64,000 nt of DNA from Robiginitomaculum antarcticum DSM 21748 (GCF_000365025.1 NZ_KB823011.1:1074621-1138620); one strand, 5' to 3'. Shown: positions 39,025 through 47,044, counted from the stretch's first letter. The notes: a model not told the origin generated them from the letters alone. Numbers and translations: made by a program.

Positions 39025-39519
39025 CTATGAGGACGCGTCGTCGCGCGCCCAATCCCCGGACTTTCCGCCCGTCTTTGTGTTGAGCTTAATGTCTGAAATC
39101 ACCATAGATTTATCTGACGCTTTGAGCATATCGTATAACGTTAAAAGCGTAACCGATACGGCGGTCAGCGCCTCCATCTCTACCCCGGTTTTTCCTAAAG
39201 TTTTAGTTGTAGAAGTTACATTAATACATTGTTTTTCATCATCTATATTTATAGAGACCTGTACATTAGACAGCGGCAAGGGGTGACATAAAGGTATTAA
39301 ATCCGACGTTTTTTTTGCGCCCATTATACCCGCAATTTCAGCTACGCCGATCACATCGCCCTTGGCTGCCGCGCGGTTTTTGACCAGCGCCAACGTGGCC
39401 GCCGACATGGATATCGTCCCGCTCGCCACGGCGACGCGCGACGTATCGACTTTGCCGGATACATCGACCATGACGGCACGGCAATCGGCATCAAAATGGG
39501 TTAACGGATCAGTCGCCAT
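39025..39519 (-). CDS. moaC: Cyclic pyranopterin monophosphate synthase
   Basis: MoaC converts the product of MoaA into cyclic pyranopterin monophosphate, the first stable molybdenum cofactor intermediate. The 164-residue protein has [18 protein letters not shown] at the start, [22 protein letters not shown] in the middle and [22 protein letters not shown] with GGKSG at the end, all diagnostic. It follows moaB by four bases. MoaA is not in the window. Confidence 0.95.
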   Translation of the reverse strand: MATDPLTHFDADCRAVMVDVSGKVDTSRVAVASGTISMSAATLALVKNRAAAKGDVIGVAEIAGIMGAKKTSDLIPLCHPLPLSNVQVSINIDDEKQCINVTSTTKTLGKTGVEMEALTAVSVTLLTLYDMLKASDKSMVISDIKLNTKTGGKSGDWARDDASS

Positions 39520-39523
39520 ACGC

Positions 39524-40057
39524 TTAGCGCTCCGACAATCGCGGCATCAATTCGACCAAATTGCAGGGCTTGTGCCGGCTATCAAGTTGCAAGCGGATTA
39601 CTTTTTCCCACCCGTCTTTGACCGCGCCGTTAGAGCCGGGCAGACAGAAAATAAATGTATTATTGGCCAGTCCCGCACAGGCGCGGCTTTGCAGCGTCGA
39701 CAGCCCAACACTCTCGTAACTTTTCATATGAAAGACAATCGAAAATCCGTCGAGCTCTTTTTCAAATAATGGACGTATCGCTTCCGGCGTGACGTCGCGC
39801 CCCGTCAGGCCTGTCCCGCCCGTGCTGATGACCACGTCAATATCGGGATCATCAATCCAGCTTTGAACCTGGGCCGCAAGTTTGAGTTTGTCGTCCGTCA
39901 CAATTTTGCGCGCAGCAATAGAGTGTCCTGCCGCCTCAATCATGCGCTGCAGGTTCGCGCCGGATGTATCCGTGTCCATGGTGCGGCTATCCGATACGGT
40001 CAGCACCGCAATACTCACCGGGGTGAAGGTCAGGCTCTCGTTAATTCCGTGCGCCAC
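39524..40057 (-). CDS. moaB: Molybdenum cofactor biosynthesis protein MoaB
   Basis: MoaB/MogA-fold proteins bind molybdopterin and adenylate it before molybdenum insertion. The 177-residue protein has [16 protein letters not shown], the nucleotide-binding motif [16 protein letters not shown] near residue 80 and the late [16 protein letters not shown] segment. It starts with GTG directly after the moaE stop (TAAGTG) with GGGAG upstream. If active, it could supply the adenylation step, but the only moeA trace here is a pseudogene. Confidence 0.92.
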   Translation of the reverse strand: MAHGINESLTFTPVSIAVLTVSDSRTMDTDTSGANLQRMIEAAGHSIAARKIVTDDKLKLAAQVQSWIDDPDIDVVISTGGTGLTGRDVTPEAIRPLFEKELDGFSIVFHMKSYESVGLSTLQSRACAGLANNTFIFCLPGSNGAVKDGWEKVIRLQLDSRHKPCNLVELMPRLSER

Positions 40058-40507
40058 TTATGTCTCCCATCGTTTTAAATCAGCTTTATCGCGCCCGCAC
40101 GGTTCAATCCAGCGACTCGCGTCGGCACGGTATTCTTTCTTCCAGAACGGCGCTTCAGATTTGAGATAATCCATCACATAATCCGCCGCCTTGAACGCCT
40201 CGCGGCGATGGGTGGCGGCCGCCGTGACCAAAACGATTGGCTCTCCGGCCTGCATCTTTCCCACGCGGTGAATGACCAAAAGCCCGCTGAGTGCCCAGCG
40301 CGCTTCAGCCTGCCCGCAAATGTCTTCGATCTTGCTCTGCGTAAATCCTTCGAAATGCGATAGCTCTAGCGCGTTGACGCCATCCTCATAGCGAACCATG
40401 CCTGTAAAGCTTACAATCGCGCCGCAATCGCCCAGCGCCTTGCGGAACGCCGCTAAGCGCGCTTCCGGATCAAAGGCCTCGCCGCATATGTCAATTTGCG
40501 GGATCAC
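40058..40507 (-). CDS. moaE: Molybdopterin synthase catalytic subunit
   Basis: MoaE with thiocarboxylated MoaD converts cyclic pyranopterin to molybdopterin. The 149-residue protein has GAIVSFTGMVRYED, LELSHFEGFTQSKIEDI, HRVGKMQAGEPIVLV, THRREAFKAADYVMDYLKSEAPFWKKE, the usual MoaE signatures including the active-site lysine near KSEAPFWKKE. It starts with GTG immediately after the moaD TAA (TAAGTG), so coupling with MoaD is tight. Confidence 0.94.
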   Translation of the reverse strand: MIPQIDICGEAFDPEARLAAFRKALGDCGAIVSFTGMVRYEDGVNALELSHFEGFTQSKIEDICGQAEARWALSGLLVIHRVGKMQAGEPIVLVTAAATHRREAFKAADYVMDYLKSEAPFWKKEYRADASRWIEPCGRDKADLKRWET

Positions 40508-40759
40508 TTAGCCGCCGCTCAGCGCCGACATAAAGGCGATTTCATCATCATTCCCGATCGTGACAGGCGCGCTGCCCATCACCAGCACTTGATTGACCGC
40601 CATGCGCGCCCCGGCCCGCTGCCATTGTGCTTCAAACCCCTCAAATGTCCGGCACAGCCAGAGCGAAAGGGCGGCGCTGTCAGAGACGCCGTCCGGCAAA
40701 TCGCGGGCGAAGCCTTTACTGATATCTGTAAACCGTCCAAAAAAGAGAAACTGAGCCAT
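40508..40759 (-). CDS. moaD: Molybdopterin synthase sulfur carrier subunit
   Basis: The 83-residue ubiquitin-like protein ends in Gly-Gly (ALSGG), the site of thiocarboxylation, and has the internal pattern MAVNQVL..G...I.NDDEIAFMSALSGG typical of MoaD. It donates sulfur to MoaE. It is the first gene of the moaD-moaE-moaB-moaC-GMC operon and is divergent from the moeA remnant. Confidence 0.92.
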   Translation of the reverse strand: MAQFLFFGRFTDISKGFARDLPDGVSDSAALSLWLCRTFEGFEAQWQRAGARMAVNQVLVMGSAPVTIGNDDEIAFMSALSGG

Positions 40760-40840
40760 AGCCGTTTTTGTGCCGCTTTCGCAGCGTTTTGGCTAGCTAA
40801 AAAGAGTTTTATCCCTGCATGGCGGGTGTTAAGCGATGTC

Positions 40841-41232
40841 ATGATTTCTGTCTGCGAAGCGCTCCATCTATCTCTCAGCATCGCTCCGATTATAAATCGC
40901 AAGCGTGTCGCGTGGATAGATTAGCGGGCCGCATTGCCTGCCAAGATATCCATGCCCGCCTGACACAGCCGCCCTTTGATAGTTCCGCCATGGATGGCTA
41001 CGCCGTCAAACTTGACGATGTCACCACGCAGGGCAGGACGCTCTCCATTATTGGCGAAGCGCCTGCAGGCGCGCCGTTTAACGGTGCAGTTGGCATCGGC
41101 TAGGCTGTGCGGATATTCACCGGAAGCGTCGTTCCGCGCGGGGTAAATCATATCGTCATTCAAGAACATGTGACACGTAATGGCGATATCATTACTGTCA
41201 ATAAACCGGGCAAAGCTGCCGGCAATATCCGG
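40841..41232 (+). pseudogene. moeA: moeA remnant with frameshift, internal stop and missing C-terminus
   Basis: MoeA inserts molybdate into molybdopterin. Three pieces align in order: MISVCEALHLSLSIAPI from ATG 40841 in one frame; after a frameshift near 40900, LAGRIACQDIHARLTQPPFDSSAMDGYAV (shown in parts, frame of 40819); then, after TAG 41101-41103, VRIFTGSVVPRG through IVIQEHV and KPGKAAGNIR. PPFDSSAMDGYAV and RIFTG are unmistakable MoeA motifs. An intact MoeA has about 400 residues; only about 130 remain. Some loss may be by deletion fused to the following TauE-like fragment. A functional moeA must lie elsewhere, if it exists. Confidence 0.85.
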
Positions 41233-41452
41233 ACTGGCCGGACAGATGAGCAAGCTGACCGATATCGGCATCGCAAAACAGGCGCTGGACTATTGGCCTG
41301 TCCTGCCCGCCGTTTTGATCGGCGGATTAATCGGCAATCGCGTGGCCGCCCTGAAAATATCAGAATTGTGGCTGAAGCGCCTCACGGCCATTCTGATTTT
41401 ATGCGTTGCGCTGCGTCTGGCTTTGCGCTGGATTAGCCTTGTGACAGCCTAG
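41222..41452 (+). pseudogene. C-terminal remnant of a TauE/SafE-like transporter gene
   Basis: In the frame of 41180, residues such as LPAVLIGGLIGNRVAA, then LKRLTAILILCVALRLALRW, resemble the end of TauE/SafE transporters (two helices with a G-x-x-x-G turn). There is no N-terminal portion. It follows the moeA fragment directly, in another frame, so the junction looks like a deletion joining two genes. The end overlaps mocA on the other strand by 20 bases. Confidence 0.6.
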
Positions 41453-41987
41453 CCAGATCATCGCGCGTATCGACGTCACCGGCATAATATGCGTCCAGAG
41501 CAATCATTTCAGGCGGCTTTGCAAAAACATCCTTGCCGTTCTGCCCGGGCTCTAATGTGGCGAGCGCCGGTAGATCATTTGCGGTGAACAACGCCGGAGG
41601 CTGTGGCACGCCGCCAACACTCGTCATAGCGCTACGCTTACACTTTAGCACATCGCGGTAATGCGCGGATGGAACCAACGGCATATCGGACAGAGTGATT
41701 AGAGCGCGGTCCGCGCCATGAGATAAAGCCGCCTTGGCGCCCAACCGGATTGACCCCCATTGTCCGTCTTCAGGGGCGTCATTGATGACAATCCTATAGC
41801 CCTTGAATAGTGCCGCCCTCTGGTGCGTATCCGGCCCGGTCACAACATAGCGCGCGGAAAATTCAAACGGCGCGAGCGTATCAATGACGTGCTGCGCCAA
41901 AGACTTTCCATTCAATGAGGCCAGCAATTTATCATCCGTGCCAAAACGGCGGGATAGCCCGGCCGCGAGAACGATGAGCGCGGTCAT
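41433..41987 (-). CDS. mocA: Molybdenum cofactor cytidylyltransferase-like protein
   Basis: The 184-residue protein has the nucleotidyltransferase start IVLAAGLSRRFGTDDKLLA, then QWGSIRLGAKAAL, LSDMPLVP (metal-binding Asp) and a C-terminal DVDTRDDLARL, as in MocA/MobA-like enzymes. MocA makes molybdopterin cytosine dinucleotide for xanthine dehydrogenase-family enzymes, which fits the IorAB-like hydroxylase at 30.8-33.5 kb. It overlaps the xdhC end by four bases, so the two are probably translated in sequence. A MobA (GMP) specificity is less likely. Confidence 0.85.
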   Translation of the reverse strand: MTALIVLAAGLSRRFGTDDKLLASLNGKSLAQHVIDTLAPFEFSARYVVTGPDTHQRAALFKGYRIVINDAPEDGQWGSIRLGAKAALSHGADRALITLSDMPLVPSAHYRDVLKCKRSAMTSVGGVPQPPALFTANDLPALATLEPGQNGKDVFAKPPEMIALDAYYAGDVDTRDDLARLSQG

Positions 41988-42850
41988 AACAGATCCCCGT
42001 CTTGTGCCGTCTGAATAATTTGGGCGAGTATTGAAACGCCGAGTTGCCGGGCGTCACGCAGAGACGGGATTAGGCCGACCGGCCCGCGCACGCGGTCAAT
42101 CTGCGCCGCGCTTATGCCCAATTCTGCCAGCCGTTCACGGCGGGCTGCCTGAGTCTGGCGGCTCCCCATGGCGCCAATAAAAAAGGCGGGGCCGCCCAGC
42201 GCAGCCTTGAGCAAGGGCAGCTCGTAATCATGGTCGTGAAACAGCATCACATGCGCCGTCCACTTATCGTCCCCGCGCCCCGGCAAAGATGTTCCGTTCA
42301 AATGCGTAAAGGCGATATCGCCAAGCGGCATTTTAAGCTCAATATCCGGCGATCCGGCATCGACCAGAAATCCGGACTCCGTCGCCAGCCGGGCAAGCGC
42401 GATAAGCGCCGCGCCGCGCCCCGAGATGCGAAGGCGCAATCGGGGATGATAGACGCAAGGGGACCCGAGTCCTAAATCCAGCGTCACAGCCTCGCGGTTT
42501 ATGAGCCCCGCCAGCCCCTGACTCATAATATCGCGATCAGGGCCCGGAATAAGCGTCAGCGCAATCGCGCCGCCGCAGGGCAGGACAATATCAAAAAACG
42601 GTGAGCCCTCGCCATATATTAAATCCCTGCGCTCGCCATCCGCCAGCGCCGCTCGGGCCTGAGCGATAATATCGGCGTCAACACAGCCATTACTGACATA
42701 GCCCGCCATCCCGCCGCTCTCGGTGACCGCAAACAGCGCACCTTCCGGCCGCATTGCGCCGCCCGTCACGCGGGTGATGACGCCAAGGCAGACGTCATCA
42801 CGCGCGCAGGCAAAGCGCAATATGTCTTCGGGATGGGCGGCATAAGTCAT
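41984..42850 (-). CDS. xdhC: XdhC-family molybdenum hydroxylase maturation factor
   Basis: XdhC binds the sulfurated molybdenum cofactor and passes it to xanthine dehydrogenase-type enzymes. The 288-residue protein has VITRVTGGAMRPEGALFAVTESGGMAGYVSNGCVD in the N-terminal XdhC/CoxI domain and an FFIGAMGSRQTQAARRERL Rossmann-like C-terminal domain with PVGLIPSLRD (motifs given in parts). Both domains are intact. It is the first gene of the xdhC-mocA pair and would serve the IorAB-like enzyme about 9 kb away. Confidence 0.9.
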   Translation of the reverse strand: MTYAAHPEDILRFACARDDVCLGVITRVTGGAMRPEGALFAVTESGGMAGYVSNGCVDADIIAQARAALADGERRDLIYGEGSPFFDIVLPCGGAIALTLIPGPDRDIMSQGLAGLINREAVTLDLGLGSPCVYHPRLRLRISGRGAALIALARLATESGFLVDAGSPDIELKMPLGDIAFTHLNGTSLPGRGDDKWTAHVMLFHDHDYELPLLKAALGGPAFFIGAMGSRQTQAARRERLAELGISAAQIDRVRGPVGLIPSLRDARQLGVSILAQIIQTAQDGDLL

Positions 42851-42919
42851 ATCTCACCCTAATGCGGCATTACGTCATCGCCAATGGCCAAGCGGCGTCC
42901 GCGTCACTATATAGCCTCT

Positions 42920-43723
42920 ATGGATTTTCTGATCTCACATGAAGGCGTGTTGCGTCTGGGTGTTTTTGCAGCGCTGTTGGCGGCTTTCATCATGCTGGAA
43001 ACGCTATTGCCGCGCAAAGCGCGGGTCATGCCGCGCGCCCGGCGTTGGCTGACCAATTTTGCGATTGTCGGCGTTGATACGGTTTTGCTGCGTCTCATCT
43101 TTCCGTTGGCCGCTGCAGGGACGGCGGTATGGGCCAATCAGGCCGGGTTTGGCCTCTTCAATCTTGTTGCTTTGCCGCTTTGGCTCACGATTGTGGTCAC
43201 CGTCATAGTGCTCGATGCTTTGATTTATGTGCAGCATATCATATTCCACCGCGTGCCAATTTTCTGGGCGATGCATAAGGTCCACCACACGGATCGCGAT
43301 CTGGATGTGACCAGCGCGTTGCGGTTCCATCCGGCAGAAATTATCGTGTCGATGCTCTATAAGCTCGCCTGCGTTGCGCTGCTCGGCGTGCCGGTTGCCG
43401 CTGTGATCATATTTGAAATTCTTCTTAATGGCACTGCCATGTTCAATCATGCGAATTTACGTTTACCGCTCTGGCTGGATAAGGCGCTGCGTATAGTTTT
43501 AGTAACGCCGGATATGCACCGCGTCCATCATTCCGTCATCCCTAAGGAAACCAATAGCAATTACGGCTTCTGCCTGCCGTGGTGGGACAGGCTGTTTCGC
43601 ACTTACCGCGCGCAACCCGAAGCCGGCCATGAGGGTATGATCGTCGGGCTTAAGCCGCATCAAGACGAGCGGCCCGCAAACCTGCTGTGGAGCCTGGCCC
43701 TGCCCTTTCGTCGCATGAAGTAA
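42920..43723 (+). CDS. Sterol desaturase / fatty acid hydroxylase family membrane protein
   Basis: The 267-residue protein has several hydrophobic helices and the diiron histidine motifs of the family: HIIFH, HKVHH, and HRVHH plus a final NSNYGFCLPWWDRLFRTY. Such enzymes introduce hydroxyl groups or double bonds into lipids, carotenoids or hopanoids, with electrons from ferredoxin or cytochrome. The start is uncertain: ATG 42920 is used because family members begin close to the first helix, but an ATG at 42884 would add 12 residues, and neither has a clear Shine-Dalgarno. Divergent from xdhC. Confidence 0.85.
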   Translation: MDFLISHEGVLRLGVFAALLAAFIMLETLLPRKARVMPRARRWLTNFAIVGVDTVLLRLIFPLAAAGTAVWANQAGFGLFNLVALPLWLTIVVTVIVLDALIYVQHIIFHRVPIFWAMHKVHHTDRDLDVTSALRFHPAEIIVSMLYKLACVALLGVPVAAVIIFEILLNGTAMFNHANLRLPLWLDKALRIVLVTPDMHRVHHSVIPKETNSNYGFCLPWWDRLFRTYRAQPEAGHEGMIVGLKPHQDERPANLLWSLALPFRRMK

Positions 43724-43752
43724 CAATAGGTCCTTTGACGCACATCCCTTCT

Positions 43753-43866
43753 GTCATCCAGAGCCGCAAGGCGGCGAAGGATCCATGCCTGGGGGCCGCG
43801 TCTCTAAATAATTTTGCACGTAACAGAACCCTCTAGGAATTGATCCTTCGCTGCGCTCTGGATCAC
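43753..43866. repeat. Inverted repeat of about 25-32 bases with 57-base centre (dispersed-repeat type)
   Basis: The left arm (43753-43784, GTCATCCAGAGC ... GCGAAGGATCC) and the right arm (43842-43866, GATCCTTCGC ... CTCTGGATCAC) are near-perfect reverse complements. The left arm carries a few extra bases (GCAAG). The arm resembles short palindromic elements scattered in some alphaproteobacterial genomes. It lies directly after the hydroxylase gene and may fold into a large hairpin. There is no transposase. Confidence 0.7.
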
Positions 43867-44377
43867 GGGGTGTTTGGTGTGTTGTTTATCTCAATATTTT
43901 TTCTCATTTTCGTTATAAGTAGGGCTGTCTGTGCGGGACTTTGGTAAACAGGAGTACCTGAGCTAAAAATGTAATTTCGTTTATCAAAGTTCCTGCCGGG
44001 CACGCGGATCGCTCCGCATGACCAACATGTGACCCTGAACTCTGCCCGGGTCACAGCACAGCAATGTCTCTGCCAGCGGCCATGAGCCGGGTTTCGCCGT
44101 TCTAGCTCTCACTGGCGGGAGTCACTACAGCTCGTTTAGCTGCAGCTCGGCCCAACACCGCCTCATCTCCAGCCAGCCAACGATCACTTGCCTGCCCCGT
44201 GAGATAAGAACAGCTTAAATATATATGAGGTTTGAAAGGCGGGGATGAATCTGTTTTCTGATAAGCGTTATCAACGGCTTATACGCAACGCGGCGTGGAT
44301 ATACAGTCGCGGCACCTGATTACGAAAAGAACGATTTTCAATCTTACAGTCGGTAAGTTTGCCCCCAACCTCGCCCT
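43867..44377. other. Gene-free region
   Basis: About 510 bases between the inverted repeat and the end of gshB show no credible coding frame, tRNA or terminator. The short frame on the minus strand at 43863-44054 has no recognisable motif. Composition shifts along the stretch, so it may be decayed DNA. Confidence 0.3.
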
Positions 44378-45325
44378 TTAAACCCCCAGCCGCCGTTCAA
44401 TCGCGTCCCAGCACAGGGCGGCGGCGTCGATGCCGGAGAAGCGCTTTAGCTCCTGCACGCCGGTCGGGCTGGTCAGGTTGATTTCGGTCATTTTATCGCC
44501 GATGACATCAATGCCGACGAGGATTTGACCCCGCTCGCGCAGCATCGGGCCGATGGCGTCGCAGATGATCATATCGCTTTTCGTAAGCTCGGTCGGCAGG
44601 GCCGTCCCGCCGACATGCATGTTCGAGCGGGTCTGGCCTTCAAGCGGTTTTCGGTTAATCGCGCCGGCGGCTACGCCGTCAATAATGATGATGCGCTTAT
44701 CGCCTTTGGACACGGCGGGCAGGAAGGCCTGCGCGATAATGGCTTCGCGCGAGCCGTCGAAAAACATCTCCAGTAAGCTGTCATAATTACTATCGCCCGC
44801 TTTAACGAGGAAGACGCCCGCGCCGCCATTGCCGAATAGCGGTTTAAGGATGATGTCCTTGTGTCTCTCGCGAAAGGCGTCAATTGCGGATTTGTCGCGC
44901 GTAATTAAAGTTTCAGGGATGAGGTCCGGATAATCCAGCGGGATGATTTTCTCAGGACAGCTGCGTACCCATTGCGGGTCATTGCAGACAAGCGTCTCGC
45001 CTTTCAGGCGCTCTAAAATATGCGCCGCTGTAATATAGCTCATATCAAAGGGCGGATCCTGGCGCATCCAGACAACATCAACATCGGTCGCCAAATTAAG
45101 GCGAACCGGCTCGCCAAGAATGGCGGGCGTGCCTTTAACGCGCTGCACCTGCGCCGGCCGCGCCAGCGCCTCAATCCGTCCGGCATTATAAGACAGCTGA
45201 TCCGGGCCATAGGTATAAAGATCATAGCCGCGATCCTGCGCGGCTTCGGCCAAAGCGAATGTCGTATCGGCAGTGATGTCGACATTTGTGATCGGGTCCA
45301 TTTGGAATGCAATTTTTAAAGTCAT
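44378..45325 (-). CDS. gshB: Glutathione synthetase
   Basis: GshB ligates gamma-glutamylcysteine and glycine with ATP. The 315-residue ATP-grasp protein starts LKIAFQMDPITNVDITADTTFALAEAA and has RQDPPFDMSYITAAHIL, LKPLFGNGGAGVF, QAFLPAVSKGDKRIIIIDG and the C-terminal DVIGDKMTEINLTSPTGVQEL, all typical. The ATG at 45325 is chosen from the family start; there is no strong Shine-Dalgarno before it. Other glutathione genes (gshA) are not in the window. Confidence 0.95.
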   Translation of the reverse strand: MTLKIAFQMDPITNVDITADTTFALAEAAQDRGYDLYTYGPDQLSYNAGRIEALARPAQVQRVKGTPAILGEPVRLNLATDVDVVWMRQDPPFDMSYITAAHILERLKGETLVCNDPQWVRSCPEKIIPLDYPDLIPETLITRDKSAIDAFRERHKDIILKPLFGNGGAGVFLVKAGDSNYDSLLEMFFDGSREAIIAQAFLPAVSKGDKRIIIIDGVAAGAINRKPLEGQTRSNMHVGGTALPTELTKSDMIICDAIGPMLRERGQILVGIDVIGDKMTEINLTSPTGVQELKRFSGIDAAALCWDAIERRLGV

Positions 45326-45386
45326 AATCGGAGGCATACAGGGTGATTTGCCGATGGGCAATCACGTAGCGCGCTGCGGTCACGCA

Positions 45387-45437
45387 GTTGTGAGGCAACT
45401 ATCATAGTCCGGCACACGTATTATTTATATAGACGCG
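45387..45437 (+). promoter_or_regulatory. Upstream element of the first fasciclin gene (matches the second)
   Basis: GTTGTGAGGCA at 45387-45397, then CGTATTATTTATA starting at 45417, then TAGACGCG at 45430-45437. The same three blocks stand before the second fasciclin gene with identical spacing: 20 bases from the end of the first block to CGTA and 43 bases from the first to the third block. They probably form a promoter; the sigma factor is unknown. Confidence 0.6.
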
Positions 45438-45483
45438 ACGCCATATTGCTTCGCGCCCTAAAAATTATGACTAGGGACGATAA

Positions 45484-46131
45484 ATGATACATTTAACGAA
45501 AATTCTCGCCGCAACGGCTTTGATGACAACGCTGGCGGCCTGTTCCGACAATAATAAGGACATGTCTGATGATACAAATATGGCCGCTGAAACAGTCGTT
45601 GTTGAAGTTAAGCCCGCACCTGTGGTGGCTGAACCTGAAATAATGGTTGCCAACCCGACCGTTGGCGGCGCGGCCATGTATGACTATAAAACCATAGTCG
45701 CCAATGCCTCTACAGCCCCGAATTTAACAACACTTGTGACAGCCGTAACGCAGGCGCAATTAGTTGAAACATTATCAGGCGAAGGTCCTTTTACAGTTTT
45801 CGCCCCGACAAATACGGCGTTTGGAAAATTACCTGCTGCCACGGTTAAAAGCCTTATGATGGATGAAAACCGTGCCGATTTGCAAAACGTTCTGACCGCA
45901 CATGTCGTGTCCGGTAAAATTACAGCGACCGACCTGATTGCTAAAATCATGGATAATGACGGACGCTACACGGCCACCACCGTATCCGGTGACAACCTCG
46001 TCTTTTTCATGCGTGACGGAAAAGTCATCGTCGAAGATGAAAATGGCGGCACCGCCACAGTTATCACGGCTGACGTCATGCAATCCAATGGCGTCGTACA
46101 CGTTGTTGATGGTGTTTTGGTCCCAAAATAG
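45484..46131 (+). CDS. Fasciclin (FAS1) domain lipoprotein
   Basis: The 215-residue protein has a lipoprotein signal (MTTLAAC, lipid Cys near residue 19) and a short acidic linker. A single FAS1 domain covers about 75-213, with LVETLSGEGPFTVFAPTNTAFGKLP, MMDENRADLQNVLTAHVV and the terminal NGVVHVVDGVLVPK (H-box region). FAS1 proteins mediate adhesion or surface interactions; bacterial single-domain versions are common in envelope stress regulons. The next gene is a close paralogue with a matching upstream region. AGGGA precedes the ATG. Confidence 0.9.
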   Translation: MIHLTKILAATALMTTLAACSDNNKDMSDDTNMAAETVVVEVKPAPVVAEPEIMVANPTVGGAAMYDYKTIVANASTAPNLTTLVTAVTQAQLVETLSGEGPFTVFAPTNTAFGKLPAATVKSLMMDENRADLQNVLTAHVVSGKITATDLIAKIMDNDGRYTATTVSGDNLVFFMRDGKVIVEDENGGTATVITADVMQSNGVVHVVDGVLVPK

Positions 46132-46153
46132 CCGTATTTGCAGGCTTCACAGA

Positions 46154-46204
46154 GTTGTGAGGCACCCAATACGCTCAACTGAACGTATTTATAACATAGA
46201 CGCG
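46154..46204 (+). promoter_or_regulatory. Upstream element of the second fasciclin gene
   Basis: GTTGTGAGGCA at 46154-46164, CGTATTTATAACA starting at 46184, and TAGACGCG at 46197-46204, with the same spacing as in front of the first fasciclin gene. The block begins 23 bases after the first gene's stop. The two genes may be separately transcribed from duplicated promoters. Confidence 0.6.
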
Positions 46205-46223
46205 CCGAAATATTTCGGCGCGT
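46200..46223. repeat. 24-base perfect palindrome in the leader of the second fasciclin gene
   Basis: ACGCGCCGAAAT followed by ATTTCGGCGCGT is a perfect palindrome without loop spacer. It ends 30 bases before the ATG. It has no T run, so it is more likely an operator or mRNA hairpin than a terminator. An imperfect version (GACGCGACGCCATATTGCTTCGCG) sits in front of the first fasciclin gene at about 45432-45455. Confidence 0.7.
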
Positions 46224-46253
46224 TATGAACTTTATTCCAGATAGGAAAATATA

Positions 46254-47021
46254 ATGACTAATTTAACAAAAATTCTGACAACATCGGCCATGGTTTTGGC
46301 GCTGGGCGCTTGCGCTACAGCTGACCGCGTTGAAAAACAAGCCGAAGCTGTTGTCGCCAAAGAGCAAGCCATGATGGCCGAAAAGAAAGCTGAAAAAGCT
46401 GAAATGAAAGCGATGAAGGCTGAGAAAATGGCCGATATGGCTGAGGATAAAGCGATGATGGCCGCTAAAAAAGCCAAAATGGCCGAAGAAGAAGCGCAGG
46501 CCAAAATGATGACCGCTGAGAAAAAAGCCATGATGGTGAAAAACCCAATGGTCGGCGGCGCCCCTATGATGGCGAAGAAAACCATCGTTGAAAACGCTTC
46601 TATGGCCTCCAATCTGACAACGCTCGTCGCAGCCGTTAAGCAAGCCCAGCTTGTCGAAACATTGTCCGGCCCCGGTCCCTTTACCGTATTTGCGCCAACT
46701 GATGCGGCCTTTTCCTTATTGCCCGCTGACGTCACATCATCCCTTATGATGGACGAAAACCGTGCTGATTTGCAGAAAGTTCTCACGGCTCATGTTGTGG
46801 CCGGTAACGTAACTTCTGCTGACCTGATGATGCGCATTAAAGAAAATAATGGCAGCTATACGGCGACAACCGTCTCCGGCGACGCGCTGACATTCTTCAT
46901 GTCCGACGGCAAAGTCAAAGTGGCTGATGAAAACGGGATGGTCGCAACTGTGACAACCGCTGACGTTATGCAGTCAAACGGTGTCGTACACGTTGTGAAC
47001 TCTGTGCTTGTCCCGAAATAA
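46254..47021 (+). CDS. Fasciclin lipoprotein with Ala/Lys/Met-rich helical spacer
   Basis: The 255-residue protein has a lipobox LGAC (Cys near 20). A segment of about 60 residues made almost only of A, K, M and E (about 32-95) looks like a long charged helix reaching out from the membrane. The FAS1 domain (about 115-255) is highly similar to that of the previous gene (for example MMDENRADLQKVLTAHVVAG and NGVVHVVNSVLVPK). The pair clearly arose by duplication. AGGAAAA precedes the ATG. A Rho-independent terminator follows. Confidence 0.9.
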   Translation: MTNLTKILTTSAMVLALGACATADRVEKQAEAVVAKEQAMMAEKKAEKAEMKAMKAEKMADMAEDKAMMAAKKAKMAEEEAQAKMMTAEKKAMMVKNPMVGGAPMMAKKTIVENASMASNLTTLVAAVKQAQLVETLSGPGPFTVFAPTDAAFSLLPADVTSSLMMDENRADLQKVLTAHVVAGNVTSADLMMRIKENNGSYTATTVSGDALTFFMSDGKVKVADENGMVATVTTADVMQSNGVVHVVNSVLVPK

Positions 47022-47044
47022 GCCTCTAAAATACTAGACTGTTA

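Noticed and set aside
43863-44054. Minus-strand frame of 63 codons after the inverted repeat
   Set aside because: It has no recognisable motif, no ribosome binding site, and partly overlaps the repeat arm.
46263-46643. Antisense open frame opposite the second fasciclin gene, rich in His and Phe
   Set aside because: It is the mirror of the Ala/Lys/Met-rich stretch of the sense gene. The low-complexity composition explains it.
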